Source: Helicobacter pylori (lineage in GTDB: Bacteria > Campylobacterota > Campylobacteria > Campylobacterales > Helicobacteraceae). From it: a stretch of 64,000 nt of DNA. A program made the position numbers and the translations under genes. The notes under the pieces are model-generated. The model made no database searches. It saw nothing but the letters and a program-made list of their open reading frames with translations, and was not told where the DNA came from. This document shows positions 37,935 through 49,630 of this stretch, piece after piece (position 1 is the stretch's first letter; each line of letters begins with the position of its first letter). The stretch is taken from the NCBI RefSeq assembly GCF_016755635.1, contig NZ_CP051500.1:806001-870000 (forward strand), read 5' to 3'.

Positions 37935-38804
37935 CTAACTTTGGCATTCTAAAAAAAGTTCCGTATCGCTCTTAAAGCGCTCTTTTTTAAAATCCAAATC
38001 AATACTGATGGCTTTATGCTGGCTGTCTAATTTATCGGTTGAATGCTTTTTTAACACCATTTGACACTTTGAAATCTCAATGGCGTCTAAAGCCTTATCT
38101 ACCATATAAAGATCATCGCTCTTTTTTTCTAACAAAAAGGATTCATAAAAAGGCCTTAAACTCAAATCGCTGTCATTGGTGGTATAAACATACGAAGAAA
38201 TTTTGCCCTTAAATTGCGCGATTTGCGTTTTAGTGTCATTAAAAGTGAAAGTTTGGATCTGGCGATCTTTATCGTTTTGATCTTTTAAAAAACGCTTCAA
38301 GGCTTTGGATTTGATTTCTATCAGCCATTGATCCCCTTCTTTACTTATCATAATATCCCCGTTTTTTAGGGGGTAGAAATCTTGTTGGGAATATTCAATG
38401 AGTTTTGGATTTTTTGTTTTTCTTTTTGGTTTGTAAAGGAACAGGTTTTTTTCATTATTAGCGTTGTTGTTGGGATCGTTTTGGTATAGGGGCGGGTTTT
38501 TTTCATTATTATCGCTTGGCTCATTCAACAAAATCACAGAAGTTTCAGGGTTAAAAGAATCGTTTTCATCTTTAGTTAGTTGGAAAAAAGCATTTCTTTC
38601 CTCTATAGGCTGATACACCATGTTTTGTAAAAAAATCGTTTCGCTAAAGACTTCATAATCCGAATCCACATAGCTGGGGCGTTTAGAGCCGTCATTTTCT
38701 TGCTCTTGGGCTTTTTTTTGCAATTGGATAAACCTCTCTTGCGAGCAAGCTAAAAAGCCTATTAAAACCACTACTACCACGCCTATTTTTTTGACTAAAA
38801 ACAA
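37935..38804 (-). CDS. Hypothetical lipoprotein
   Basis: 289-residue protein with a clear type II signal peptide: KKIGVVVVVLIGFLAC, lipobox LAC with Cys20. The mature part is acidic, Asn-rich in the middle (NEPSDNNEKNPPLYQNDPNNNANNEKN contains two related Asn/Glu repeats of about 15 residues), and otherwise soluble. Function unknown. Divergent from der. Matches HP0833 by order. Confidence 0.75.
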   Translation of the reverse strand: MFLVKKIGVVVVVLIGFLACSQERFIQLQKKAQEQENDGSKRPSYVDSDYEVFSETIFLQNMVYQPIEERNAFFQLTKDENDSFNPETSVILLNEPSDNNEKNPPLYQNDPNNNANNEKNLFLYKPKRKTKNPKLIEYSQQDFYPLKNGDIMISKEGDQWLIEIKSKALKRFLKDQNDKDRQIQTFTFNDTKTQIAQFKGKISSYVYTTNDSDLSLRPFYESFLLEKKSDDLYMVDKALDAIEISKCQMVLKKHSTDKLDSQHKAISIDLDFKKERFKSDTELFLECQS

Positions 38805-38834
38805 CGCTAGACCCTTATTTAAGCTTTAAATAAC

Positions 38835-38840
38835 TATAAT
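38835..38840 (+). promoter_or_regulatory. -10 promoter element of der
   Basis: TATAAT 40 bp upstream of the der ATG, in the divergent gap with the lipoprotein gene; a transcript would start near 38847. Confidence 0.5.
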
Positions 38841-38880
38841 ATTGTAATCTAATTTTGGTTAAAGTGAAACTACAAGTAAA

Positions 38881-40266
38881 ATGAATACAAGCCATAAAAC
38901 TTTAAAAACCATTGCGATTTTAGGCCAGCCTAATGTGGGGAAAAGCTCGTTATTTAACCGCCTAGCTAGAGAAAGGATCGCTATCACTTCAGATTTTGCA
39001 GGCACTACACGAGACATTAACAAACGAAAAATCGCATTGAATGGCCATGAAGTGGAATTGCTAGATACAGGGGGCATGGCTAAAGACGCTCTTTTGTCTA
39101 AAGAAATCAAAGCCCTTAATTTAAAAGCCGCTCAAATGAGCGATTTGATTTTATATGTTGTGGATGGCAAGTCTATCCCTAGCGATGAAGATCTCAAGCT
39201 TTTTAGAGAGGTTTTTAAAACCAACCCTAACTGCTTTTTAGTGATCAATAAAATTGATAACGACAAAGAAAAAGAGCGAGCTTATGCGTTTTCTTCTTTT
39301 GGCATGCCAAAGAGTTTTAATATTTCCGTTTCGCACAATAGAGGCATTAGCGCCTTAATTGATGCGATATTGAGCGCGCTGGATTTGAATCAAATCATAG
39401 AGCAGGATTTGGATGCGGATATTTTAGAAAGCCTAGAAAATAACGCACCAGAAAAAGAAAATAAAGAAGAAGAGATCATTCAAGTAGGCATCATTGGGAG
39501 GGTGAATGTGGGCAAAAGCTCGCTCTTAAACGTGCTCACGAAAAAAGAAAGGAGCCTTGTTTCTAGCGTGGCTGGCACTACCATTGACCCCATAGATGAA
39601 ACCATTCTAATAGGCGATCAAAAAATTTGCTTTGTGGATACCGCTGGAATCAGGCATAGGGGTAAGATTTTAGGCATTGAAAAATACGCGCTAGAACGCA
39701 CGCAAAAAGCCTTAGAAAAATCCCACATCGCGCTTTTAGTTTTAGATGTGAGCGCTCCTTTTGTGGAATTAGACGAAAAGATCAGCTCCTTAGCGGATAA
39801 ACACTCTTTAGGCATCATTCTTATTTTAAACAAATGGGACATCCGCTACGCCCCTTATGAAGAGATCATGGCAACTTTAAAAAGGAAATTCCGCTTTTTA
39901 GAATACGCCCCTGTTATCACAACCAGTTGCTTAAAAACGCGCCATATAAATGAAATCAAGCATAAAATCATAGAAGTCTATGAGTGTTTTTCCAAACGCA
40001 TTCCCACGAGCTTGCTCAATAGCGTGATCAATCAAGCCACCCAAAAACACCCCTTACCAAGCGATGGAGGGAAATTAGTGAAAGTGTATTACGCCACGCA
40101 ATTTGCCACCAAACCCCCTCAAATCTCTCTTATAATGAATCGCCCTAAAGCCTTGCATTTCAGTTACAAACGCTATTTGATCAACACCTTAAGGAAAGAA
40201 TTTAATTTTTTAGGCACGCCTTTAATCCTTAACGCTAAAGATAAAAAAAGCACCCAACAAAATTGA
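38881..40266 (+). CDS. der: GTPase Der (EngA), ribosome assembly factor
   Basis: Tandem-GTPase protein of 461 residues needed for 50S subunit maturation. First P-loop [12 protein letters not shown] near residue 17 with DTGG and NKID; second P-loop [12 protein letters not shown] near 205 with DTAG and NKWD. A C-terminal KH-like domain ([21 protein letters not shown]) completes the family layout. Confidence 0.97.
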   Translation: MNTSHKTLKTIAILGQPNVGKSSLFNRLARERIAITSDFAGTTRDINKRKIALNGHEVELLDTGGMAKDALLSKEIKALNLKAAQMSDLILYVVDGKSIPSDEDLKLFREVFKTNPNCFLVINKIDNDKEKERAYAFSSFGMPKSFNISVSHNRGISALIDAILSALDLNQIIEQDLDADILESLENNAPEKENKEEEIIQVGIIGRVNVGKSSLLNVLTKKERSLVSSVAGTTIDPIDETILIGDQKICFVDTAGIRHRGKILGIEKYALERTQKALEKSHIALLVLDVSAPFVELDEKISSLADKHSLGIILILNKWDIRYAPYEEIMATLKRKFRFLEYAPVITTSCLKTRHINEIKHKIIEVYECFSKRIPTSLLNSVINQATQKHPLPSDGGKLVKVYYATQFATKPPQISLIMNRPKALHFSYKRYLINTLRKEFNFLGTPLILNAKDKKSTQQN

Positions 40267-40329
40267 ATTTTTTATGCATTAAACCCCCTTGAAAAAGCGT
40301 TTTTGCTTGATTTATCTTTAGGATTTGAT

Positions 40330-40335
40330 TATAAT
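40330..40335 (+). promoter_or_regulatory. -10 promoter element of hup
   Basis: TATAAT at 40330-40335 gives a transcript start near 40342. This lies inside a possible upstream reading-frame extension and therefore supports the later start of hup at 40408. Confidence 0.55.
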
Positions 40336-40407
40336 TACCGCTCAATCAGTCAAGCTAAGCGATCAAATCGCTTGGTTTTGGCGTCTATTAGAAAAGGGGT
40401 TATCCAC

Positions 40408-40692
40408 ATGAACAAAGCGGAATTTATTGATTTGGTTAAAGAAGCGGGCAAATACAACAGCAAAAGAGAAGCCGAAGAAGCGATCAGTGCCTTTACTCTA
40501 GCGGTACAAACAGCTTTAAGCAAGGGTGAAAGCGTGGAATTGGTTGGTTTTGGCAAATTTGAGACCGCAGAGCAAAAAGGCAAAGAAGGTAAGGTGCCAG
40601 GAAGCGATAAAACTTATAAAACTGAAGACAAGCGAGTGCCTAAATTCAAACCCGGCAAAATCCTTAAACAAAAAGTTGAAGAAGGCAAATAA
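40408..40692 (+). CDS. hup: DNA-binding protein HU
   Basis: 94-residue nucleoid protein that bends and wraps DNA as a homodimer. Family features: MNKAEFIDLVKEAG at the start, VELVGFGKFETAEQKGKEG, and the DNA-clasping arm ending in KPGKILKQKVEEGK. The ATG at 40408 is preferred: it gives the standard HU N-terminus, follows an AGGGG site, and the promoter lies inside any longer frame. tRNA-Arg lies 57 bp downstream. Confidence 0.95.
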   Translation: MNKAEFIDLVKEAGKYNSKREAEEAISAFTLAVQTALSKGESVELVGFGKFETAEQKGKEGKVPGSDKTYKTEDKRVPKFKPGKILKQKVEEGK

Positions 40693-40749
40693 ATCTGATC
40701 CACTCAGCAAGGGGCTTACCAATAGGTTGTAAGTTTCTTGCTTTCTTAT

Positions 40750-40826
40750 GTCCTTGTAGCTCAGCTGGATAGAGCGTATGATTCCTAATCGTAAGGTCGT
40801 GGGTTCGAATCCCGCCAAGGACACCA
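40750..40826 (+). tRNA. tRNA-Arg (anticodon CCT)
   Basis: 77-nt cloverleaf. Acceptor GTCCTTG pairs with CAAGGAC; D arm GCTC-GAGC; anticodon stem TATGA-TCGTA enclosing loop TTCCTAA with anticodon CCT; T arm GTGGG-CCCGC with loop TTCGAAT. Discriminator A and an encoded CCA complete the 3' end at 40826. Reads AGG codons. Confidence 0.97.
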
Positions 40827-40944
40827 CTCGCATTATTTTTACTATCATAGGGATTTAAAAAAATTTATTTTATTTCTTATCCTATTTAAAAAATATTCAA
40901 AGCATTTTTTACAATTAAAAAGATCTTGAAAAAAAGCAATCCAT

Positions 40945-40978
40945 AACCTCTTAAAAAAGCGCTCTTTAGGAGGTTTTT
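40945..40978 (+). terminator. Rho-independent terminator downstream of hup/tRNA-Arg
   Basis: AACCTCTTAAA (40945-40955) pairs with TTTAGGAGGTT (40965-40975), 10 of 11 positions, loop 9 nt, followed by TTT. It lies about 120 bp beyond the tRNA. Confidence 0.6.
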
Positions 40979-41260
40979 AGTCTAGGGTTGTAGGGAGGGA
41001 ATTTTTCAAAATACCCCCTACCCCCTTAAGAAAATAAATTTAAAAATCAAACTTAAAAAATGAGTTTTATCATCAAATAAAATCTTAAAACGATAAAATC
41101 AAGCCATTAAAATCCCTTTTTTTTTAAAAAATAAATCATAATCCCCTAAATTTTAAATTAAAACCCACTAGCCTTATAAACTTAATAAGAATATCCGCAT
41201 GACAAATCCATTCAAAAATGATATAATAGACTTGATGAACTCATTTTAAGGAAAATACCC
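40979..41260. other. AT-rich gene-free interval before the FlgP-like gene
   Basis: 282 bp without a convincing ORF. It has a second GC-rich inverted repeat (GTAGGG at 40990-40995 with CCCTAC at 41016-41021), several A/T homopolymers, and the promoter described at 41222. Confidence 0.6.
41222..41227 (+). promoter_or_regulatory. -10 promoter element of the FlgP-like operon
   Basis: TATAAT 34 bp upstream of the ATG at 41261, with TAAGGAAA as the ribosome site. It starts the run 41261-47278 in which genes overlap or nearly touch. Confidence 0.55.
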
Positions 41261-41866
41261 ATGCGTTTGCACACTGCCTTTTTTGGTATTAATTCATTGC
41301 TTGTTGCCACTCTTTTGATAAGTGGTTGCAGTCTCTTTAAAAAGCGTAACACTAATGCGCAGCTAATCCCCCCTTCAGCTAATGGCTTGCAAGCCCCCAT
41401 TTATCCCCCGACCAATTTCACCCCCAGAAAGAGCATTCAGTCTCTCCCAAGCCCTCGCCTTGAGAATAACGATCAGCCCATCATTAGCTCTAATCCCACT
41501 AACGCTATCCCTAACACCCCCATTCTCACGCCTAATAATGTCATTGAATTGAACGCGGTGGGCATGGGTGTGGCTCCAGAATCCACCATTTCGCCCTCTC
41601 AAGCCCTAGCTTTGGCCAAGCGGGCGGCTATTGTTGATGGCTACCGCCAATTGGGTGAAAAAATGTATGGTATCAGAGTGAACGCTCAAGACACCGTCAA
41701 AGACATGGTTTTACAAAATTCCGTGATTAAAACCAGAGTCAATGCCCTCATTCGTAACGCTGAAATCACTGAAACCATCTATAAAGATGGCTTGTGTCAA
41801 GTCAGCATGGAGCTTAAATTAGACGGCAGGATTTGGTATCGTATTTTGAGCGGATCGAGAGGATAA
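41261..41866 (+). CDS. flgP: LPP20-domain lipoprotein, FlgP-like
   Basis: 201-residue outer-membrane lipoprotein: signal peptide ending LISGC (Cys23), a Pro/Asn-rich linker, then an LPP20-type domain (ALALAKRAAIVDGYRQLGEKMYGI, TVKDMVLQNSVIKTRVNALIRNAEI). The domain strongly resembles FlgP of Campylobacter jejuni, which forms basal-disc rings around the flagellar motor and is needed for motility. The role in H. pylori is inferred by family. Followed 18 bp later by another lipoprotein gene. Confidence 0.75.
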   Translation: MRLHTAFFGINSLLVATLLISGCSLFKKRNTNAQLIPPSANGLQAPIYPPTNFTPRKSIQSLPSPRLENNDQPIISSNPTNAIPNTPILTPNNVIELNAVGMGVAPESTISPSQALALAKRAAIVDGYRQLGEKMYGIRVNAQDTVKDMVLQNSVIKTRVNALIRNAEITETIYKDGLCQVSMELKLDGRIWYRILSGSRG

Positions 41867-41884
41867 CCTCTCTTACTCTCAACC

Positions 41885-42502
41885 ATGCGGTATTTTAGAA
41901 GCGCTTTTTTATTATTTTTCATGACGCTTTTTTTTATCTCTTGCTCTAAGCACCCTTTTTCTAAGCAAACCCCTAAGACTAAGGAGCAGATCAGACAAGA
42001 AGAAGCCCGTAAAAAAAGAGAAGAGACTTTGAATGCCTTGCGCCAATTCAGGCTCATTTATATTAACACGCCGGTTTTTCGCTTTTATGATTACGGCACG
42101 ATTAAAACCGATAAAGACCATAATATTGAAATAACCCTTTATAAGCTCAGCCAAAGAGTGGGCGATATTTATATGACTAAACGAAACATTTGTTTTAGCC
42201 AAAAATGTTCGGCTAAATGGATTGCTGCAAGGGATTTGTTTGGTAAGGTGAGCTATGGGGATTTGTTTGATGACATCGTTTTAGGGAGGGATATTTTTAA
42301 AGGTTTAGGCAAGCGCCACCTAACCCCTGAATATGTGATCCAAAGGTTTCAAAAAAGCGGGGAAATTATCCTTTATGAAAGAAAAAATGGCCTGATTTCT
42401 TTCCAGAATTTGACTCAAAAAATTGCTATTAGGATTGAACCCTATGAGCCTTCTTTGCAAGATTTAGAAGATAATGAAAACGCTGACAGCGAGCTCCAAT
42501 GA
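41885..42502 (+). CDS. Lipoprotein, possibly FlgQ-like partner of the FlgP-like protein
   Basis: 205-residue lipoprotein with signal peptide FLLFFMTLFFISC (lipobox ISC, Cys20), then a basic coiled segment (KEQIRQEEARKKREETLNALRQ) and a globular domain with two cysteines (NICFSQKCSAKW). In Campylobacter FlgP is encoded next to FlgQ; this gene occupies that place but is shorter than FlgQ as I recall it, so the link is tentative. Overlaps the next gene by 4 bp. Confidence 0.65.
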   Translation: MRYFRSAFLLFFMTLFFISCSKHPFSKQTPKTKEQIRQEEARKKREETLNALRQFRLIYINTPVFRFYDYGTIKTDKDHNIEITLYKLSQRVGDIYMTKRNICFSQKCSAKWIAARDLFGKVSYGDLFDDIVLGRDIFKGLGKRHLTPEYVIQRFQKSGEIILYERKNGLISFQNLTQKIAIRIEPYEPSLQDLEDNENADSELQ

Positions 42503-44262
42503 AAAACTTTTCCCCACTCTATTTTTTAAAAAAGTTTAAAAAACGCCATTTAATCGCTCTGAGTTTGCCCTTGCTTTCTTACGCCAATGGCTTTAAAATC
42601 CAAGAGCAAAGTTTGAACGGCACGGCTTTAGGCTCGGCGTATGTCGCTGGGGCTAGGGGCGCTGACGCTTCCTTTTATAACCCGGCGAATATGGGCTTCA
42701 CTAACGATTGGGGTGAAAACAGAAGCGAATTTGAAATGACCACCACCGTGATTAACATTCCGGCCTTTAGCTTTAAAGTCCCTACGACTAATCAAGGCTT
42801 GTATTCAGTTACAAGCTTAGAAATTGATAAAAGCCAACAAAATATTTTAGGCATCATCAACACTATAGGGCTTGGCAATATCCTTAAAGCGCTTGGCAAT
42901 ACGGCCGCTACCAATGGCTTGCAACAAGCTTTCAATCGTGTTCAAGGGCTTATGAATCTAACCAATCAAAAAGTCGTAACCCTCGCTTCATCGCCTGACA
43001 CTCAAATCGTGAATGGCTGGACGGGAACGACTAATTTTGTTTTACCCAAATTCTTTTATAAAACGCGCACGCATAACGGCTTCACTTTTGGGGGGAGTTT
43101 TAGCGCTCCTAGCGGGTTGGGCATGAAATGGAATGGTAAGGGGGGGGAATTTTTGCATGACGTGTTTATCATGATGGTAGAGCTTGCCCCTAGCATGAGC
43201 TATACTGTTAATAAGCGCTTTTCCGTGGGCGTGGGCTTAAGGGGGCTTTATGCGACCGGGAGCTTTAATAACACCGTTTATGTGCCTTTAGAGGGCGCTT
43301 CGGTTTTGAGCGCGGAGCAAATTTTAAACTTACCCAACAATGTTTTTGCCGATCAAGTGCCAAGCAACATGATGACTTTATTAGGCAATATTGGCTACCA
43401 ACCCGCGCTTAATTGCCAAAAAGCCGGTGGGGATATGAGCGATCAAAGCTGTCAAGAGTTTTATAACGGCTTGAAAAAAATCATGGGTTATAGCGGTTTA
43501 GTGAAAGCGAGCGCGAATCTTTATGGCACGACTCAAGTCGTGCAAAAATCTAACGGGCAAGGCGTATCGGGGGGCTATAGAGTGGGTTCGAGTTTGCGCA
43601 TCTTTGATCATGGCATGTTTTCTGTGGTGTATAATTCTTCAGTGACATTCAACATGAAAGGTGGTTTAGTAGCTATCACAGAGCTTGGCCCTTCTTTAGG
43701 GAGCGTTTTGACTAAAGGCAGCTTGAATATCAATGTTTCACTCCCCCAAACCCTAAGCCTAGCCTACGCCCACCAATTTTTTAAAGACCATTTAAGAATA
43801 GAGGGGGTGTTTGAGCGCACCTTTTGGAGTCAAGGGAATAAATTTTTAGTAACCCCTGATTTTGCAAACGCCACTTACAAGGGCTTGAGCGGAACGGTGG
43901 CTTCACTAGACTCTGAGACGCTTAAAAAAATGGTGGGCTTAGCGAATTTTAAAAGCGTGATGAACATGGGGGCTGGCTGGAGGGACACCAACACCTTTAG
44001 ATTAGGGGTAACTTACATGGGCAAAAGCTTGCGTTTAATGGGCGCTATTGATTATGATCAAGCTCCAAGCCCCCAAGATGCGATAGGTATCCCAGATTCT
44101 AATGGCTATACCGTGGCTTTTGGGACTAAATACAATTTTAGGGGGTTTGATTTGGGATTAGCGGGGAGTTTCACTTTTAAAAGCAACCGCTCCAGTTTGT
44201 ATCAATCCCCAACTATTGGGCAATTGAGAATCTTTAGCGCCTCTTTAGGCTATCGCTGGTAA
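42499..44262 (+). CDS. fadL: FadL/OmpP1-type outer-membrane hydrophobic-compound channel
   Basis: 587-residue beta-barrel. After the signal peptide, the mature N-terminus NGFKIQEQSLNGTALGSAYVAGARGADASFYNPANMGF carries the classic FadL motif (hatch domain, NPA). C-terminal strands alternate and end IFSASLGYRW with an aromatic residue. A central region with two to four cysteines (NCQKAGGDMSDQSCQEF) forms an extracellular loop. It probably takes up fatty acids or other hydrophobic compounds; specificity is unproven. Confidence 0.9.
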   Translation: MKNFSPLYFLKKFKKRHLIALSLPLLSYANGFKIQEQSLNGTALGSAYVAGARGADASFYNPANMGFTNDWGENRSEFEMTTTVINIPAFSFKVPTTNQGLYSVTSLEIDKSQQNILGIINTIGLGNILKALGNTAATNGLQQAFNRVQGLMNLTNQKVVTLASSPDTQIVNGWTGTTNFVLPKFFYKTRTHNGFTFGGSFSAPSGLGMKWNGKGGEFLHDVFIMMVELAPSMSYTVNKRFSVGVGLRGLYATGSFNNTVYVPLEGASVLSAEQILNLPNNVFADQVPSNMMTLLGNIGYQPALNCQKAGGDMSDQSCQEFYNGLKKIMGYSGLVKASANLYGTTQVVQKSNGQGVSGGYRVGSSLRIFDHGMFSVVYNSSVTFNMKGGLVAITELGPSLGSVLTKGSLNINVSLPQTLSLAYAHQFFKDHLRIEGVFERTFWSQGNKFLVTPDFANATYKGLSGTVASLDSETLKKMVGLANFKSVMNMGAGWRDTNTFRLGVTYMGKSLRLMGAIDYDQAPSPQDAIGIPDSNGYTVAFGTKYNFRGFDLGLAGSFTFKSNRSSLYQSPTIGQLRIFSASLGYRW

Positions 44263-46540
<2,278 letters not shown>

Positions 46541-46541
<1 letters not shown>

Positions 46542-47278
46542 TGCTAGAAGCCCTAAACGCCATAAACCAGCTTAACGCTCTTCATTCCAAAAACGCCGCA
46601 CACCATTTTAACGCTACCTTACCCATTCTTTTAAAGGTTTTAGAAAAACAGGATAAAGATCTTTTTCTTTTGCAAGTGGGTAATAGGATCATCCCCACCA
46701 AAAGCGAACAGGAATTGAAAATCAATCAGCCTTATTTTGCGACCATGCAAAGAAACCAGCTGGGCGATATTGTGCTTAAAAATTTAGTGCCTGCCCCAAA
46801 AATTTTAGACGCATTGGACGATTTGAGTGTTCTTGAAATGAAAAAAATCAAAGAAATATTGAGCGCTAAAGATAGCACCCCTTTAAAAGAATATAAAGAA
46901 CTTTTGAGCGAAAAATTAGTCCATGCTAAAAATCCGCAAGAGTTTTTGAATACGGCCAACATGCTTTTAAGCTTGCAATCGCAGGTTTTGAGTTTTGTGA
47001 TTGAAAACGAACGCAAAAAAGCCTTTTTGCAAGTGAAAGCCAAAAAACAAAGCGTTGATTTTTACGCTCTGTATCCTAATTTGGGCGAAATTGGCGGCGT
47101 TATTTATTTAAAGGAAAAAGAAAAACAGCTTTTTTTAAAAACCACCCTCCAAAGGACTAAAGAAATTTTAAAAGAAGCTCAAAACACCCTTTTAGGCTTT
47201 TCTTCTGTGGAAATTACATGCGAAAAAACCCCCATGCTTTTTGCCTTTGAAGAGCGTTTATTGGACACGCTGGGGTAG
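46541..47278 (+). CDS. Hypothetical protein, HP0842-like
   Basis: 245-residue soluble protein in two parts: an N-terminal helical half with a strand stretch (LPILLKVLEKQDKDLFLLQVGNRIIPTKSEQELKINQPYFATM) and a C-terminal alpha/beta half (FLQVKAKKQSVDFYALYPNLGEIGGVIYL, KTPMLFAFEERLLDTL). The pattern loosely recalls hook-length control (FliK) domains, but I see no decisive motif. The start overlaps the coaBC stop (TAATG). Confidence 0.65.
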
Positions 47279-47302
47279 AAAAATTTGGGATTTTAGAATC
47301 CC

Positions 47303-47962
47303 TCACGCATTTTTTAAAAGTTTTCCAACCGCTAAGGCTTTATCTTTGGCTTGCGCAATCGCGCTAATGACTGCGATACCCCCATATTTGCGCAATTTTG
47401 AAGCGTTATGCGTCGTAATGCCCCCAATCGCTATGAGGGGTTTTTTTACCCCGCTATCTTTTATTTTTTTTAAAAGCTCCACGCCTACAACTTGTTTGTC
47501 TTTTTTAGATTGTGTGGGGAAAATAGGGCCTACCCCAAAATAGGCTACGCCGTCTAAATGGCGCGCTTTTAGGGCTTGCTCTAAAGTGTTAACACTCAAA
47601 CCTATAAAAGAGCGCTTTTTGCATAAAGTCATTACCTCTTCTATAGCCATGTCTTCTTGCCCCACATGCACGCCATCAGCCTTTAATTCTAGCGCGAGTT
47701 GCACCTCATCATTAACAATAAAAGGCGCGCCGTATTTTTGGCATAGTTTTTGACACTCTAGGGCTAATTGTTTGATTTCAATAGGATCTTGTAGGGCTAA
47801 ATCGCCTTTTTGGCGGAATTGAAACGCTGTGATTTTAGATTGTAAAGCTAGTTCTAAAGCGTCTAAAAGCGCGTTTATCCTATCGTTTTTGCTACCCTTT
47901 ATGTGGTAGAAGTCTTGCGAACCAGCCACAAACATGAGTTTCAAACAATTCGCATCAAACAA
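47303..47962 (-). CDS. thiE: Thiamine phosphate synthase
   Basis: Joins HMP pyrophosphate and HET phosphate to thiamine phosphate. At 219 residues it has the TIM-barrel signatures [46 protein letters not shown] and [13 protein letters not shown]. Overlaps thiD by 8 bp; the two and thiM form a minus-strand thiamine salvage operon. Confidence 0.96.
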   Translation of the reverse strand: MFDANCLKLMFVAGSQDFYHIKGSKNDRINALLDALELALQSKITAFQFRQKGDLALQDPIEIKQLALECQKLCQKYGAPFIVNDEVQLALELKADGVHVGQEDMAIEEVMTLCKKRSFIGLSVNTLEQALKARHLDGVAYFGVGPIFPTQSKKDKQVVGVELLKKIKDSGVKKPLIAIGGITTHNASKLRKYGGIAVISAIAQAKDKALAVGKLLKNA

Positions 47963-48764
47963 GCTCTTTAATACTCCATAAATTCAAAGGCCCATGCCCA
48001 TGCCCAATGTTTAAAGGGTTTTGAATGATAATAGTTAAAAGCTCTTTAGCCTTTGAAATAGCGTTTTTCAAATCCAACCCTTGAGCGAGTAAGCCCACTA
48101 TCAAGCTAGACAGAACACAACCCGTGCCATGCGTGTTTTTCGTGTTGAATCGCTTGGCGTTTAGGATAAATTCAGCGTCTTCTAAAAACACCCAATCGTT
48201 GCTAAATTCCCCTTGAAAATGCTCTGTATGCCCCCCTTTAATCACAGCGTTTTTAACGCCTAAATCCCTTAAAATACCCATCGCTTTTGAAGCGCTTTTA
48301 TTATCTCGCACTTGAACGCCTGTGAGTGCATAAACTTCAGGGAGGTTAGGGGTTAGTAAATGGGTTTTAGGTAAAAGGTGTTTTTTTAAGCTTAAAATCG
48401 CCTCTTCTTCTAAAAGCAAAGCCCCATTCTTTGCCACCATCACCGGATCTAAAACGCACAACCCAAAATCGCATGTTTTTAAAGTGTCCGCCACGCATTC
48501 AATGATTTGAGCGTTGCATAACGCTCCCATTTTGAACGCTTTGATAGAAAAATCATCTCTAATGGCTAAGATTTGCGCCCTCACGCTCTCTGCGTTCAAT
48601 GGATAAACCCCATGCACGCCCTGTGTGTTTTGCGCGGTGATGCAAGTGATCACGCTTGTCCCAAACACGCCCAAAGTTTGGAACGCTTTCAAATCGGCTT
48701 GTATCCCAGCACCCCCACCGCTATCGCTGCCGGCAATGCTTAAAACTTGCGGATAAACTTTCAC
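47955..48764 (-). CDS. thiD: HMP/HMP-phosphate kinase
   Basis: Phosphorylates hydroxymethylpyrimidine twice. The 269-residue ribokinase-fold enzyme starts [22 protein letters not shown] and has the anion hole [11 protein letters not shown] near residue 209 with the catalytic aspartate region, plus VLDPVMVAK. Overlaps thiM by 4 bp and thiE by 8 bp. Confidence 0.96.
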   Translation of the reverse strand: MKVYPQVLSIAGSDSGGGAGIQADLKAFQTLGVFGTSVITCITAQNTQGVHGVYPLNAESVRAQILAIRDDFSIKAFKMGALCNAQIIECVADTLKTCDFGLCVLDPVMVAKNGALLLEEEAILSLKKHLLPKTHLLTPNLPEVYALTGVQVRDNKSASKAMGILRDLGVKNAVIKGGHTEHFQGEFSNDWVFLEDAEFILNAKRFNTKNTHGTGCVLSSLIVGLLAQGLDLKNAISKAKELLTIIIQNPLNIGHGHGPLNLWSIKELV

Positions 48765-49540
48765 AACTCTTCCTTAATAAGGCTATTTTCTAACTTTATG
48801 GGCAAGCTTAGAGCGTCTAAAAAATAAAACAAGAACGAACCATTAGAGCCGTTATTTTCTGACACCTTTTTTTGCGCATTAAAAGCGGCTTGTTTGTAGA
48901 GCGCGCAAAGTTGCACCATAGAATCTAGGGGGTCTTTTTTCAAACTTAAAAAGCTCGCGCACGCCGCTGCGTGCAAACACCCAGCCCCAGTAATGAGCGC
49001 TAAATACTCGCTCCCCCCAGTAATGCTAAAAACTTTTTTCCCATCGCTCACATAATCTGTTTTACCCGTCATTACCGCTATCACAAAATATTTTTGAGCC
49101 GCTAGTTTGACTATTTCTATAGGCGTGGTGGCATAATGAGAGTCTAGCCCCTTACTTTTGCACGAAATCCCCACTAAAGAGCCTAATTCTGCAGCATTAC
49201 CCCTAAGAACGCTAACCCCTTCGCTTTCTAAAAGCTCTAAACTTGTGTCATGGCGTAAAGCGCTCGCTGAACACCCCACAGGATCTAACACAATGGGTTT
49301 ATTCAAAGCCTTATAATGTTTGATAGCCTCTTTAGCGCATAAAATGGTGCGTTCATTGAGAGTGCCAATATTGATAGCGAGCGCGTCAGAAATTTTTGCT
49401 AAATCTTGCATTTCAGCAATGGCATCACTCATTAAAGGCGATGCCCCTAAGGCTAATAAACCATTAGCCACAAATTGCGCCACCACATAATTGGTGATAT
49501 TATGCACTAAGGGGCGTTTTTGGCGTAATTCTTTTAACAT
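48761..49540 (-). CDS. thiM: Hydroxyethylthiazole kinase
   Basis: Salvages the thiazole moiety of thiamine. The 259-residue protein shows [38 protein letters not shown] and the anion-hole region [20 protein letters not shown]. First gene of the thi operon, with a strong AGGAGG ribosome site just upstream. No TPP-riboswitch motif is visible in the short leader. The accessory region begins just upstream of it. Confidence 0.96.
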   Translation of the reverse strand: MLKELRQKRPLVHNITNYVVAQFVANGLLALGASPLMSDAIAEMQDLAKISDALAINIGTLNERTILCAKEAIKHYKALNKPIVLDPVGCSASALRHDTSLELLESEGVSVLRGNAAELGSLVGISCKSKGLDSHYATTPIEIVKLAAQKYFVIAVMTGKTDYVSDGKKVFSITGGSEYLALITGAGCLHAAACASFLSLKKDPLDSMVQLCALYKQAAFNAQKKVSENNGSNGSFLFYFLDALSLPIKLENSLIKEEL

Positions 49541-49630
49541 TATGAGCCTCCTTAAACTTTCTTTTATTTTACAAAAAAATCCATTAAGCGGTGCTGTCTT
49601 TGAGTTTTAATAAAAGCGTTCAAAAATGAA

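Noticed and set aside
40303-40407. Upstream extension of the HU reading frame
   Set aside because: The TATAAT promoter at 40330 lies inside it and the ATG at 40408 gives the standard HU N-terminus.
49541-49630. TPP riboswitch in front of the thiamine operon
   Set aside because: The leader is under 100 nt and has none of the conserved thi-box sequence elements.
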